A program made the position numbers and the translations under genes. From NCBI GenBank assembly GCA_031365725.1, contig JANLYQ010000050.1, positions 1 to 9,030 on the forward strand: 9,030 nucleotides of DNA, read 5' to 3'. Below the pieces are notes generated by a model. That model was not told the origin of the DNA. It searched no databases and was given only the letters and a program-made list of their open reading frames with translations. Positions 1 to 6,973 of the stretch are shown in pieces (positions within the stretch are counted from its first letter, which is position 1; every line of letters starts with the position of its first letter). This DNA comes from JANLYQ01 sp031365725. GTDB lineage: Bacteria > Actinomycetota > Actinomycetes > JACCUZ01.

Positions 1-55
1 TTGTGTTCTCGGGCAACGGCCCCAGCAGGTCGAACGGCTCCGGCGCGTGCAGCAC
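1..55 (-). CDS. recB: RecBCD subunit beta (RecB), N-terminal end only
   Basis: Only the first codons are inside the window; the rest lies beyond base 1. The minus-strand reading contains FDLLGPLP, the signature that opens actinobacterial RecB just before the Walker A motif of its UvrD-like helicase. RecB is the 3'-5' helicase and nuclease subunit of RecBCD, which resects DNA double-strand ends. I chose the GTG at 55-53 because GGAAGGA lies 12 nt upstream and because it puts FDLLG near residue 8, as in relatives. A GTG at 91-89, one base after the preceding stop, is the alternative in the same frame and has no visible Shine-Dalgarno. The preceding gene encodes a NERD protein, not RecC, which breaks the usual recC-recB adjacency. 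Identification rests on about 18 residues, and the Walker A motif is outside the window. Confidence 0.72.
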   Translation of the reverse strand, partial: MLHAPEPFDLLGPLPENT

Positions 56-92
56 GATCGAGCGGTGTCCTTCCCTGGCGGCGAGAGCCACG

Positions 93-1166
93 TTACTGCC
101 GGGGGCGGCTCACAGCCCGACTGACTTCGCAGACGAGGCCGTCGTGGTCCCGATCGAGGCGCATGTTGGCGACGGCAACCGCGTTGTCGACGACCGGCAC
201 CGCGACAGTGCGTGTGCCGATGTCGGTCGCTGCCGTCCGCTGCACGCCGTAGGGATAGACGGTGTTCAGGCCCGCACAGTTCGCGAACACGGGTGTAGCT
301 ACGACCGGGGCTGGTGTGGAGACGGCGCGTGTGGGGCTCCGCATGACAGCGCCGATCAGACCGGGAGCGTTGGCCATCCACAACCGGAGGAGTGCCGGTG
401 CCAGCAGGAACATCAGAGTCACGACCGCGAGCTTGACCAACGTCTCCTTGCCGCTGGGCCCACGACGTGTTGCCCGCCGGCGGGCCGGAGGCCGCCGTTG
501 CCGCGCGGACGGTTCGCGGCGGGGACGGACAGCTGCGGACACCGCTGGGCGGAGATCCGGCATCGACGCGGGTGGTAGGGCGTGCCGCAGGTGTGTGGCG
601 ACACCACGCACATCGGCCGGATTCAGCTGAGGCGCCAGACTGGCCGCCCAAGCCAGGAAATCGCGCTGACCGACGACGGTGACTTCCTTACACCGATGGA
701 CGCCGTCAGCGTCGGTAGCCGCCAGCGCGATGACCGGGATGACGTGCAGCGCCCAGGGCAGGTGCAGGGTGTCGGCCACGGCGCGGCCGGCGTCTCTGGC
801 CCCGGAGATCTCCTTGTCCCGGCGGTAGCCGTTCTGACGGAGGACCCCGTCGCGGATCGTCACGTTTCCCGACCAGTTCTTGGCGTCGACCACGAGGATG
901 CCGGGCGGACCGATGGCGACGTGGTCGATGTTGGCGAACTTGCGACCGGGCCATCGCGCGTCGTGCAGCACCTCGAAGCCGAGAGGACGGAGCTGCTCCA
1001 GCAGCGAACCGACTGTCTGCTCGCCGACGTGTCCGCGGCCCCACATCTCGGCGGTCCGCTCGACCCGGGCCGCCCGCTCGTTGAGCTCCTGGGCCTGCGC
1101 CCGGAGACCTTCGGCTTTGCTGAGCCTGCGCTGCGCCTGTTGGCCCGCTGAGTCCCCTGGTTGCAT
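93..1166 (-). CDS. NERD-domain nuclease-like membrane protein with C-terminal Excalibur domain
   Basis: 357 aa. Residues 1-40 are charged and helical, probably a short coiled coil. Residues 45-150 form a NERD (nuclease-related) domain: GEQTVGSLL at 48-56 supplies the conserved E49, and the block around NIDHVAIG...ILVVDAKNW supplies D81, D94 and K96, the PD-(D/E)xK-like core. A basic Arg/Pro-rich linker (213-240) precedes one hydrophobic segment (about 243-265). The C-terminus (294-347) is an Excalibur calcium-binding domain with FANCAGLN, YPYGV and DRDHDGLVCE (acidic loop D338, D340, D342; cysteines C297 and C346). If the segment spans the membrane, the basic linker suggests NERD inside and Excalibur outside. 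The ATG has a GGGGG Shine-Dalgarno about 6 nt upstream. Substrate is unknown. The gene lies between recC and recB, so a DNA-end or foreign-DNA role is an inference. Confidence 0.85.
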   Translation of the reverse strand: MQPGDSAGQQAQRRLSKAEGLRAQAQELNERAARVERTAEMWGRGHVGEQTVGSLLEQLRPLGFEVLHDARWPGRKFANIDHVAIGPPGILVVDAKNWSGNVTIRDGVLRQNGYRRDKEISGARDAGRAVADTLHLPWALHVIPVIALAATDADGVHRCKEVTVVGQRDFLAWAASLAPQLNPADVRGVATHLRHALPPASMPDLRPAVSAAVRPRREPSARQRRPPARRRATRRGPSGKETLVKLAVVTLMFLLAPALLRLWMANAPGLIGAVMRSPTRAVSTPAPVVATPVFANCAGLNTVYPYGVQRTAATDIGTRTVAVPVVDNAVAVANMRLDRDHDGLVCEVSRAVSRPRQ

Positions 1167-1183
1167 CTGCTACCCCCGTCGCG

Positions 1184-1208
1184 TCCGACTTCCGACACTT
1201 ATGTCGGA
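1184..1208. promoter_or_regulatory. Palindromic operator candidate upstream of the NERD gene
   Basis: A perfect inverted repeat, TCCGACA-CTTA-TGTCGGA, occupies 1191-1208. A third half-site (TCCGAC, 1184-1189) repeats at a 7-bp step. It lies 18-42 bp before the NERD start codon. On the minus strand the centre reads CATAAG, which could act as a -10, but no good -35 is visible. The symmetry and position suggest a repressor or activator site for the inserted gene. It does not match the actinobacterial LexA box (TCGAACN4GTTCGA). No regulator is identifiable. Confidence 0.45.
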
Positions 1209-1247
1209 TTCCGGATCGGCGATCTTGAGTCGTCCGCGCTGCCACGA

Positions 1248-1267
1248 CCCTCACCGACTGGCCGCCT
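1248..1267. repeat. Second copy of the recC 3' end (20-bp direct repeat, distal copy)
   Basis: This copy is identical over 20 bp to 1402-1421, which spans the last codons and stop of recC. On the minus strand both read AGGCGGCCAGTCGGTGAGGG. The two copies are 154 bp apart and bracket the tandem repeats and the hairpin, so the interval looks like an insertion or duplication footprint. This copy has no coding role. Confidence 0.8.
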
Positions 1268-1304
1268 ACTGCGCTGCCCCCTTTCTGGTGGGCAGGGCAG
1301 TAGG
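1265..1304 (-). terminator. Long hairpin after recC, possible terminator or processing site
   Basis: The arms CCTACTGCGCTGCCC (1265-1279) and GGGCAGGGCAGTAGG (1290-1304) pair over 15 bp with one G-G mismatch around a 10-nt loop. In the direction of transcription it comes about 100 nt after the recC stop and about 100 nt before the NERD start. There is no U-tract, as is common for actinobacterial intrinsic terminators. It may instead weaken read-through or stabilise the recC mRNA end. Confidence 0.5.
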
Positions 1305-1310
1305 CAGGCC

Positions 1311-1409
1311 GCCCTCGCCATGCCGGCCCTTGCCATGCCGGCCCTTGCCATGCCGGCCCTTGCCATGCCGGCCCTTGCCATGCCCGCCCTTGCCATGCCC
1401 GCCCTCACC
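1311..1409. repeat. Tandem array of six 15-bp units just after recC
   Basis: Six head-to-tail 15-bp units occupy 1311-1400, followed by a partial unit at 1401-1409. The + strand consensus is GCCCTTGCCATGCCG. Unit 1 has CTC for CTT, and units 5 and 6 end in CCC rather than CCG. The partial unit runs into the recC stop codon (1407-1405), so the array begins right after recC ends. Each unit holds a GC-rich core that can pair with itself. The period is a multiple of three, so long open frames on both strands cross it, but none has independent support as a gene. It is probably an intergenic minisatellite prone to copy-number change. Confidence 0.9.
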
Positions 1410-1421
1410 GACTGGCCGCCT
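1402..1421. repeat. recC 3' end copy of the 20-bp direct repeat
   Basis: This is the proximal copy of the repeat also found at 1248-1267. It encodes the last residues of RecC (A-A-S-R) and its TGA stop, so it is the likely source copy. Confidence 0.8.
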
Positions 1422-4400
1422 CTGCGTCGAGCAGCCGTCCCCACAACCGCCGAGCGAGCAGGCCGAACCGGTCGGTCTCGTCGCGGTCCCAGCCGGGCCC
1501 GCCCTCGCCCGCCGCCGGGCGCTGCGCAACCAAGACGGCCAGCGGCGCCTTCGGTCCCCACAGCAGCACGTGCTCGGCGTCGGACTGCTCACCGGCGTAC
1601 CTCGTGCCGCGCACGTCTCGATCTGCCCATGCATCCGCTGCGCCCAGCCGCGCGGTGGGCGCATCAGCACGCAGCCGACGCTCGGCGTAGGCCGCAGCTG
1701 TCTTGAGCGGTATCGGCAGCGGCGACCGCAACCCGGCGCGGTACAGGGCAGCCAGCTCCGTCAGAGCGGCCGTGGCATCCGAAGCCGACAGCGGTCCGAA
1801 CGTGCTCCGGGTGGCCATCGCCTGGCCTTGCCCGCGGCCGACGACGACCCCCCGCCACGGGATGCCCGGCGCCGACACGGTCAGCGCTACGAGGTCGATC
1901 CACGCGGCCAGCCGGTGTCGTGGGCCGAGCTTGGAGTAGGTGAGAGACAGCAGGACCGCGCCGCGCACGCCGCGCACGGTGCCGGCCAGCCGGGTGCCGT
2001 CCGCGAGCAGTGCGTCGACGTCGTGCGACTCCGGGAGGAGTGTCCGCTCGAGCGCTGATGCCGCCAGCAGCCCGTCGACGTGGGGACCGATCCCTTGCAG
2101 GGTGCGCTCACCCAGCGCACCTGGCGGGAGGTCTCCTCGGCGCAGCTCCAACGCGACGCAGGCGGCCGGATCCAGGCCAGCAAGACGAGCCCGCAGCACC
2201 CGCTCGCCGACCGCCCACGCCTCCAATGCGTCGAGCTCCACGGCGAGGTTGTCGGCGGGCTCGTCCTCGCTCCGCGTCTCAGCAACGCGGAGCCGTTGCC
2301 GCAGGAAGCCGCGCGCCGGGTGCATCAGCAACCGGGTCAGGTCGGCCAGCTCGATGTCGCGAGGCTGCTCGGCCGGCAGCGGCCCAGCACCCAGCAGCGG
2401 TGACGCCTCGACCCGCGGTTCCGCAGCCGCCCGCGCCCCGGCGTACGACACCGGGTCAAAGCTGAACGGCCGCACGGGCACCAACCCACCGGTCGCAAAG
2501 TTGCGCGGGTCGAACGGCTGCAGCGGGTGGTGTGTGGTGACGACATCACGCACCCGCCCGCCAGCAGGACCGACGACAGCGGTCCGATCCAACGCATCGA
2601 GCAGCTCCCCCAACGGCACCGCAGGCGGCACGGGGGCGTTGGTCCGCTCGTCGTGGCCGGTGTAGGTGATGACGAGGTGGTCCTCGGCTGCACAGATCGC
2701 GTCGAGGAAGAGCTGCCGGTCCTCGCTGCGCGGGTCGCGTTCGCCGACCCACGGGTCGCGGGCGAGCACGTCATCGCCGTCGCGACCGGACTGGCGCGGG
2801 AAGACACCGTCGTCCAGACCCAGCAGGCACACCACGCGGTGCGGCACGGACCGCATCGGCACGAGAGTGCACACCGTCAACGTGCCGGTGCGAAAGCTCG
2901 CCCGCGTCGGCCGGCCGGCGAGGCTCTGCGCGAGCAACCCGCGGACATCGGCGAGCCCGAGCAACGTGGTGCTGCCCTCGGCGGCGTCGGTGACGTCCCC
3001 GAGCTCGGAGCGCAGCTGCAGGAGCTGCCAGGACGTGTCGTACGTCGTGGCGGCGAGCCCGTCGACCGCGTCCTCGAGCCCGGCCATCCAGTCCGCGGCG
3101 GTGTGCTGTCCGGACATCAAGGTCTGCGCGGTGTCGAGCCGGTCGAGCAGCTCGGCCAGTCGCCCGGCGAGGTCGATGTCGGAGGAGTCCACGTCGTCCA
3201 GCGGCACGACGTCGCCCCAGCTCGACACTGCCCCCTCCATCGCGGCGCCGAGCAGCAGCCGGTCGAGCCCGTCGCGCCAGCTGCCCTGCGTGACATCGCC
3301 GAGACCCCAGGTGCGGCGGTGCTCGCCGGAGAGTCCCCAGCGCACACCGGCGCCCACGGTCCAGTCGCGCAGCCGCTCGAGCCCGTCGTCGTCGAACCCG
3401 AAGCGCTGCCGCACAGCCGGGGTGCCGGCCAGGTCCAGCACCTGGCTCGCGGTGATCCGCGCGGTCCCCAGCTCGAGCAGCCTCGAGAGCACGGCGAGCA
3501 GGGCGTTGGTCTGGCGGAGGGCACGGTCGGCGAGACGCACCCGCAGCCGGGCGGCCGGATGCGCGGCGTCGTCCTCAGCGCCGATCGCGAAGGTGGCGGC
3601 GATGATCGGTGCAAAGGTCTCGACGTCGGGGCACATCACCAGCACGTCGCGAGGTTCGAGGGTCGGGCCGTCGGCGAGCAGGCCGACGATCACCTCGCGC
3701 AGCACCTCGACCTGACGGGTGCGGCCGTGGCAGGCGTGCACCTGCACGCTGCGGTCATGGGTGTCGAGCGCGGGCGGGGCCGCCGGCACCTGGTCCGCGG
3801 CGAGGCCCTGCTTGACCCCGTCGAGCAGGGTGGTCGTGATCGTAACCGTCTGCGAGGTCGCGCTCATGGCTGTGCTGCGGGCTGGGCCGGTCCCGTGCAC
3901 CCGCGTCGTGGCACGGGGCACGCACCGCATGATGAGCTGCTGCAGCTCGAGCACGTCGCGGGACATGCTGGTGAGCAGCGGGTTGGCCAGCCGACGTCGG
4001 GTCGTGTCGTCGGCCCGGCGCAACGCCGGTGGGGTCGACGCGACGGTGTCCCACAGAGCGGGCGAGGAGTGGTGCAGCCACAGGTGTACGTCGCGGTGCT
4101 CGGCCAGCGCGGCCAGCACCTGCAGCCGGGCCGGCGAGAGCCTGCTGGCGCCGAAGACCGACAGCCGCTCGGGCAGCTCGCTCAGGTCGGGCTGGTCGAG
4201 CAGCCGGGCGCAGGCCTCGGCCAGCAGCTCGGCAGGCGCGGGCGTGCCGAGGCTGCCGCGAAGCCGCCGCCACAGCTCGGGCTGCCAGGCCAGGTCGTCG
4301 TCGAGCGGCGCGCCGTCGCCGCGTTCGTCGCGGCCGGCTGCCCAGGCCTGCAGCATCTCGGGCCGTGACTGGCCGTACTCCTCGAACATCCCCGCCAGCC

Positions 4401-4815
4401 GCCGTGCCACCGACAGCCGCCGTCCCTTGTCGTCGCCGTCCGTCGCCCGCAAATGCTGCGCCAGCGACCGGCACCACGGCTCGCTCGGGGTCGAGGCGTC
4501 GATCACGTCGAGCAGTGGCCACACCGCGCAGGCCGGTGCCCACCGTTCGACGGCGTCCTTGTGTTCCGGCGAGGTGGTCTGCAGTGCCTCGTCGATCAGG
4601 GTGCTGGGCCAGGGAAAGCTGACGTTGGCGCAGACGCCGTCGCCGGTCGTCGTACCGAGCACATGGGAAAGACGTTGCGCCAGCCAGCGCTCCACGCCCT
4701 TGGCCGGCACCGCCACGACCTCGGGCGCGAACGGGTCGACCGGCGGCACCGCGAGCACGTCGGCCAGGCCCAGCGCCAGCGCCGTCCCGTCGGCCGCGCG
4801 ATGGGTGACGAACAC
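1405..4815 (-). CDS. recC: Exodeoxyribonuclease V subunit gamma, RecC
   Basis: About 1136 aa, close to the 1122 aa of E. coli RecC. RecC is the non-catalytic subunit of RecBCD: its dead helicase and nuclease folds split the duplex, scan for the recombination hotspot and channel strands to RecB and RecD. Family blocks visible are the N-terminal DPFAPEVVAVPAKGVERWLAQRLS, the central PHRVVCLLGLDDGVFP block (about residues 645-670) followed by DPRSEDRQLFLDAICAAEDHL, and the C-terminal GTRYAGEQSDAEHVLLWG. The reading frame is intact. I prefer the GTG at 4815 over the GTG at 4827. The latter has its Shine-Dalgarno directly abutting it, whereas the former has GGGGAGGTG 9 nt upstream and leaves four residues before HRA, as in relatives. 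The usual partner recB is displaced downstream by the NERD gene; recD is outside the window. Confidence 0.95.
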   Translation of the reverse strand: MFVTHRAADGTALALGLADVLAVPPVDPFAPEVVAVPAKGVERWLAQRLSHVLGTTTGDGVCANVSFPWPSTLIDEALQTTSPEHKDAVERWAPACAVWPLLDVIDASTPSEPWCRSLAQHLRATDGDDKGRRLSVARRLAGMFEEYGQSRPEMLQAWAAGRDERGDGAPLDDDLAWQPELWRRLRGSLGTPAPAELLAEACARLLDQPDLSELPERLSVFGASRLSPARLQVLAALAEHRDVHLWLHHSSPALWDTVASTPPALRRADDTTRRRLANPLLTSMSRDVLELQQLIMRCVPRATTRVHGTGPARSTAMSATSQTVTITTTLLDGVKQGLAADQVPAAPPALDTHDRSVQVHACHGRTRQVEVLREVIVGLLADGPTLEPRDVLVMCPDVETFAPIIAATFAIGAEDDAAHPAARLRVRLADRALRQTNALLAVLSRLLELGTARITASQVLDLAGTPAVRQRFGFDDDGLERLRDWTVGAGVRWGLSGEHRRTWGLGDVTQGSWRDGLDRLLLGAAMEGAVSSWGDVVPLDDVDSSDIDLAGRLAELLDRLDTAQTLMSGQHTAADWMAGLEDAVDGLAATTYDTSWQLLQLRSELGDVTDAAEGSTTLLGLADVRGLLAQSLAGRPTRASFRTGTLTVCTLVPMRSVPHRVVCLLGLDDGVFPRQSGRDGDDVLARDPWVGERDPRSEDRQLFLDAICAAEDHLVITYTGHDERTNAPVPPAVPLGELLDALDRTAVVGPAGGRVRDVVTTHHPLQPFDPRNFATGGLVPVRPFSFDPVSYAGARAAAEPRVEASPLLGAGPLPAEQPRDIELADLTRLLMHPARGFLRQRLRVAETRSEDEPADNLAVELDALEAWAVGERVLRARLAGLDPAACVALELRRGDLPPGALGERTLQGIGPHVDGLLAASALERTLLPESHDVDALLADGTRLAGTVRGVRGAVLLSLTYSKLGPRHRLAAWIDLVALTVSAPGIPWRGVVVGRGQGQAMATRSTFGPLSASDATAALTELAALYRAGLRSPLPIPLKTAAAYAERRLRADAPTARLGAADAWADRDVRGTRYAGEQSDAEHVLLWGPKAPLAVLVAQRPAAGEGGPGWDRDETDRFGLLARRLWGRLLDAEAASR

Positions 4816-4824
4816 CTTCCCCGC

Positions 4825-4833
4825 CACCTCCCC
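4825..4833 (-). promoter_or_regulatory. Ribosome binding site that decides the recC start
   Basis: GGGGAGGTG on the minus strand ends 9 nt before the GTG at 4815-4813. The upstream GTG (4827-4825) is part of this motif itself and so is unlikely to be the initiation codon. Confidence 0.55.
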
Positions 4834-4903
4834 GAGTCGTCGTCCGACCTACCCGGTCAGGATGCCGCATGCTCGCTGGTGACCCCAGGTCGCAGTGGCG
4901 ACG

Positions 4904-5164
4904 TCAGTTCAGAACGTCGAACTGGCAGCGTGGACCTTGGGCGCGGGCCAGGCGCCTGTCTGTGGTGAGCAGCGCGACGTCGAGGCGCTCTGCCAGCGCC
5001 ACATGGCTCGCGTCGTAGACCGCGAGATTGTCCCGGAGCTCCCACGCGCACTCGAGAAGGGGTGCGTGCGCGGCGCGCACCAACGGGAGGTCGACGAGGT
5101 CGATCAGCAGCATCTCGGCTCGCCTGCGAGTCAACATGCCGGCCTGCACCTGCCTGCGCAGGCT
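4904..5164 (-). pseudogene. VapC-family PIN toxin, N-terminally truncated remnant
   Basis: The reading resembles the C-terminal two thirds of a PIN-domain ribonuclease: LRRQVQAG at the break, then ELRDNLAVYDASHVALAERL and ALLTTDRRLARAQG, ending at a TGA (4906-4904). The two C-terminal metal-binding aspartates (YDAS and TTD) remain. The first aspartate (normally near residue 5) and the glutamate just before the LRR helix are missing. Upstream the open frame runs only to a stop at 5207, with unrelated residues, so the break lies near 5165. A GTG at 5149 could start an 81-aa peptide, but it would lack half the catalytic quartet. No antitoxin gene precedes it. It looks like the dead end of an old vapBC locus rather than a working toxin. 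Confidence 0.75.
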
Positions 5165-5388
5165 CGGAGAGATCCCGCGGTCCCCATCCCGACTCGACGG
5201 CGACCCTCACCGCGCCACGCAGCACGTGTTGCATCGCGGCGCTGACGTCGTCCGCAGACAACCGTGCCGAGCCCAGGATCTGGGCGGCCAGGTCGCCAGC
5301 CGCGTCGTCCACAGGGCAATGTCGCCCGGTTCTCGCGAGATGCGAGGCGCTCGCCGCCCGCACGATCGACCTTGCCGATCCCGCGACG
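5165..5388 (-). pseudogene. Unassigned coding fragment between two decayed genes
   Basis: One minus-strand frame here, different from both neighbours, gives a helical amino-acid stretch (DDAAGDLAAQILGSARL, then DDVSAAMQHVLRGAV, then AVESGWGPRDL). Its codon third positions are mostly G or C, as in real genes of this window. There is no convincing start or stop that would make it a gene: it enters from the end of the TPR remnant and runs into the broken vapC. The helix ending in GWxPxDL is faintly like segments of actinobacterial DUF2786 proteins, but I would not assign it on that. Most likely it is an internal piece of a lost gene. Confidence 0.4.
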
Positions 5389-5952
5389 TCAGACCAATGC
5401 GCCAACCGCGTCGCGCAGCACCGGGTTGTCGATGTCGGCGGCGAGCAGCACCGCGGCCGCTGCGTGGCCGTTGTTGCCCAGCGATGAGGCGCGCAGCATC
5501 GCGCGCACGGTGAGCTCGCGCATGCCGTGACGTGACGCCTTGGCCCGCATGGTCTCGATCCACGCCGCGGTGTCCGGGTGCCCGTGCCATGCCTTCCCAG
5601 CACGGGTCGCCGAGCTGGCATGCCCGTGCAAACGCCTGCTGCAAGTCGTCGTCCGCGGCACCCAGGTCGCCACGCGCGAGATGCACCTCGCCCTGCGGCG
5701 CGGTTCGCCCACGTCACCCGCGAGCTCCGACGCCTGCTCGAGCAGCTCCACCGCCCGGCCGTAGTCTGCGCGGTCGCTCTCCACGGATCCGAGGTAGAGA
5801 CGGGTCTTTGCCGCCGCCGGGGCCGACTCCTTCGCCTGTGGCCACGCGTCGGTGCGCCACACCTCGGCCCGGTCATAGCGACCGCGGAGGAACTCGACAT
5901 AGCCGAGCTCGACCCTCGCCCGTGCCGCCGCCTCGCGGTCGCCGTCAGACAG
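5389..5952 (-). pseudogene. TPR-rich regulator remnant with frame changes
   Basis: The remnant opens without a start codon just after a stop at 5955 (LSDGDREAAARARVELGYVEFLRGRYDRAE), gives two helix pairs typical of tetratricopeptide repeats (GSVESDRADYGRAVELLEQASELAG), then loses homology near 5700. The next TPR piece (GEVHLARGDLGAADDDLQQAFARACQLGDPCWEGMAR) is in a second frame. Near 5580 the first frame resumes (GHPDTAAWIETM, ELTVRAMLRASSLGNNGHAAAAVLLAADIDNPVLRDAVGALV) to a TGA at 5391-5389. This order resembles the C-terminal half of LuxR- or SARP/BTAD-type actinobacterial regulators with TPR arrays. From memory of that family I infer that tens of residues were deleted at each frame change. 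The N-terminal half, including any DNA-binding or ATPase domain, is absent. A sequencing error alone would not explain the missing start and two shifts. Confidence 0.7.
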
Positions 5953-5965
5953 TCAGAGGCTCCGG

Positions 5966-6919
5966 TCACACGACCCCATCACCATGGTCGGCGAACGTCC
6001 GGCCACCGATGCGCTCCTGCAGCGCGACGTCCAGACCGTCGACCAGCAGGCTCATGCCGACCACGGCGTGCCGCAACAGCTCGGGGACGAACGGCCGGCA
6101 GAAGATCCGGTACTCCACCATCACGCAGCCGTCCTCCAGGAAGTGCAGCCGCCCATAGCGCACATGGCCGTTGACGTCGTTGAGCGTGTGCCCGACCCGC
6201 GGGGTCCAGCGCACGCCCGCGAGCAGTGCGGCGAACAGCACGACCGCAGGTGAGTCCTCCTCGACCCGCACGTAGACCACCGTGTTGCCGGCAGGCACGG
6301 CGATGTCGCCGTCCGCGTCGAACTCCACTTCGTCACCGGTGATGTCGACCATCGCCGCGGCCACGAGATCGCGCAGCTCGTCAGGCCCTTCGGCCACCGT
6401 CACCGTGAGGTCCAGCTCGCGCCCGGCCGGCTCTGCCTCCTCGTCGCCGTCCTCGACCCGCAGCCCGAACGGCAGGTCGCCGGCGTCCAGCGGCCCGTCA
6501 TCGTCGTACCCGCTCGTCACGAGGAACGACGGCGCGGGCACCCCACAGACGTCGCGCAGCGTCGCCACCAGGACCGAGGCAAGGACACCGGCACTAGCGG
6601 GTACGTCGTCCACCCGCCACAGCTCGCCGCCCTCGTCCTCCAGCGACCAGCCGAGGTCGAGCAGCTGTCCGCCGCGCCGGTCGTCGAGGTGGAACCGCGG
6701 GTCCAGGTCGCTGTTGCCCGCCACCGTCGAGCAGACCGACGAGCCCCGCACACAGACCTCCACCCACGGAGCGCCGCCCTCAGTCGTCTCGTCCTCGGCC
6801 CAGCCCAGCGCGATGCGTACCGTCTCGTCCGGCGGCACCTCGGCCAACCAGCGCGTGAGCCCGTTGCGCAGGTCCACCCAGGCCCGCTCGGTCTCCCGTT
6901 CCCACATCTCTGTCGTCAT
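5966..6919 (-). CDS. TY-Chap / YbjN-like peptide-binding chaperone protein
   Basis: 317 aa, acidic, soluble, with no signal peptide. The N-terminal part (about 1-130) opens with an amphipathic helix (ERETERAWVDLRNGLTRWL) and contains WVEVCVRG and LLDLGWSLEDEGGELWRV. An acidic linker rich in D and E follows. The C-terminal half (about 170-300) holds VVYVRVEEDSPAVVLFAALLAGV, LNDVNGHVRYGRLHFLEDGCVMVEYRI and a closing helix, the layout of YbjN/TY-Chap folds. These resemble type III secretion chaperones and are thought to bind peptides; in actinobacteria they occur near secretion and conflict genes. The ATG at 6919 is preferred because AAGGGGGG lies 5 nt upstream; an in-frame upstream start at 6967 adds 16 poorly conserved-looking residues. 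It stands alone between vapC and the decayed TPR gene. Its partner is unknown. Confidence 0.75.
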   Translation of the reverse strand: MTTEMWERETERAWVDLRNGLTRWLAEVPPDETVRIALGWAEDETTEGGAPWVEVCVRGSSVCSTVAGNSDLDPRFHLDDRRGGQLLDLGWSLEDEGGELWRVDDVPASAGVLASVLVATLRDVCGVPAPSFLVTSGYDDDGPLDAGDLPFGLRVEDGDEEAEPAGRELDLTVTVAEGPDELRDLVAAAMVDITGDEVEFDADGDIAVPAGNTVVYVRVEEDSPAVVLFAALLAGVRWTPRVGHTLNDVNGHVRYGRLHFLEDGCVMVEYRIFCRPFVPELLRHAVVGMSLLVDGLDVALQERIGGRTFADHGDGVV

Positions 6920-6973
6920 CTCGACCCCCCTTGTTCTGACACCAAGTCTGTCGGAGGGGTCGGACACAACTCA

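Noticed and set aside
1191..1208. LexA/SOS box for the NERD-recB unit
   Set aside because: The arms are TCCGACA/TGTCGGA, not the actinobacterial TCGAAC/GTTCGA, so SOS control is not supported by sequence.
1311..1409. CRISPR-like array
   Set aside because: Units are only 15 bp and directly head to tail, with no spacers and no cas genes nearby. It is a simple minisatellite.
1161..2058. Plus-strand reading frames encoding ALAMP-type pentapeptide repeats
   Set aside because: The repeats look protein-like only because the unit length is a multiple of three. The frames extend into antisense of recC and have no start signal or recognisable domain.
2527..4368. 613-aa plus-strand open frame
   Set aside because: It is wholly antisense to the well-recognised recC. 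It arises from GC-rich third positions and shows no family motifs.
4828..4903. recC promoter
   Set aside because: I looked for -10/-35 elements between the broken vapC and recC. GTAGGT with no credible -35 is not convincing, so none is annotated.
4857..5969. 370-aa minus-strand open frame across the decayed region
   Set aside because: Only its middle (about 5165-5388) looks coding. The rest is out of frame with the TPR and VapC homologies, so it is a chance open frame, not a gene.
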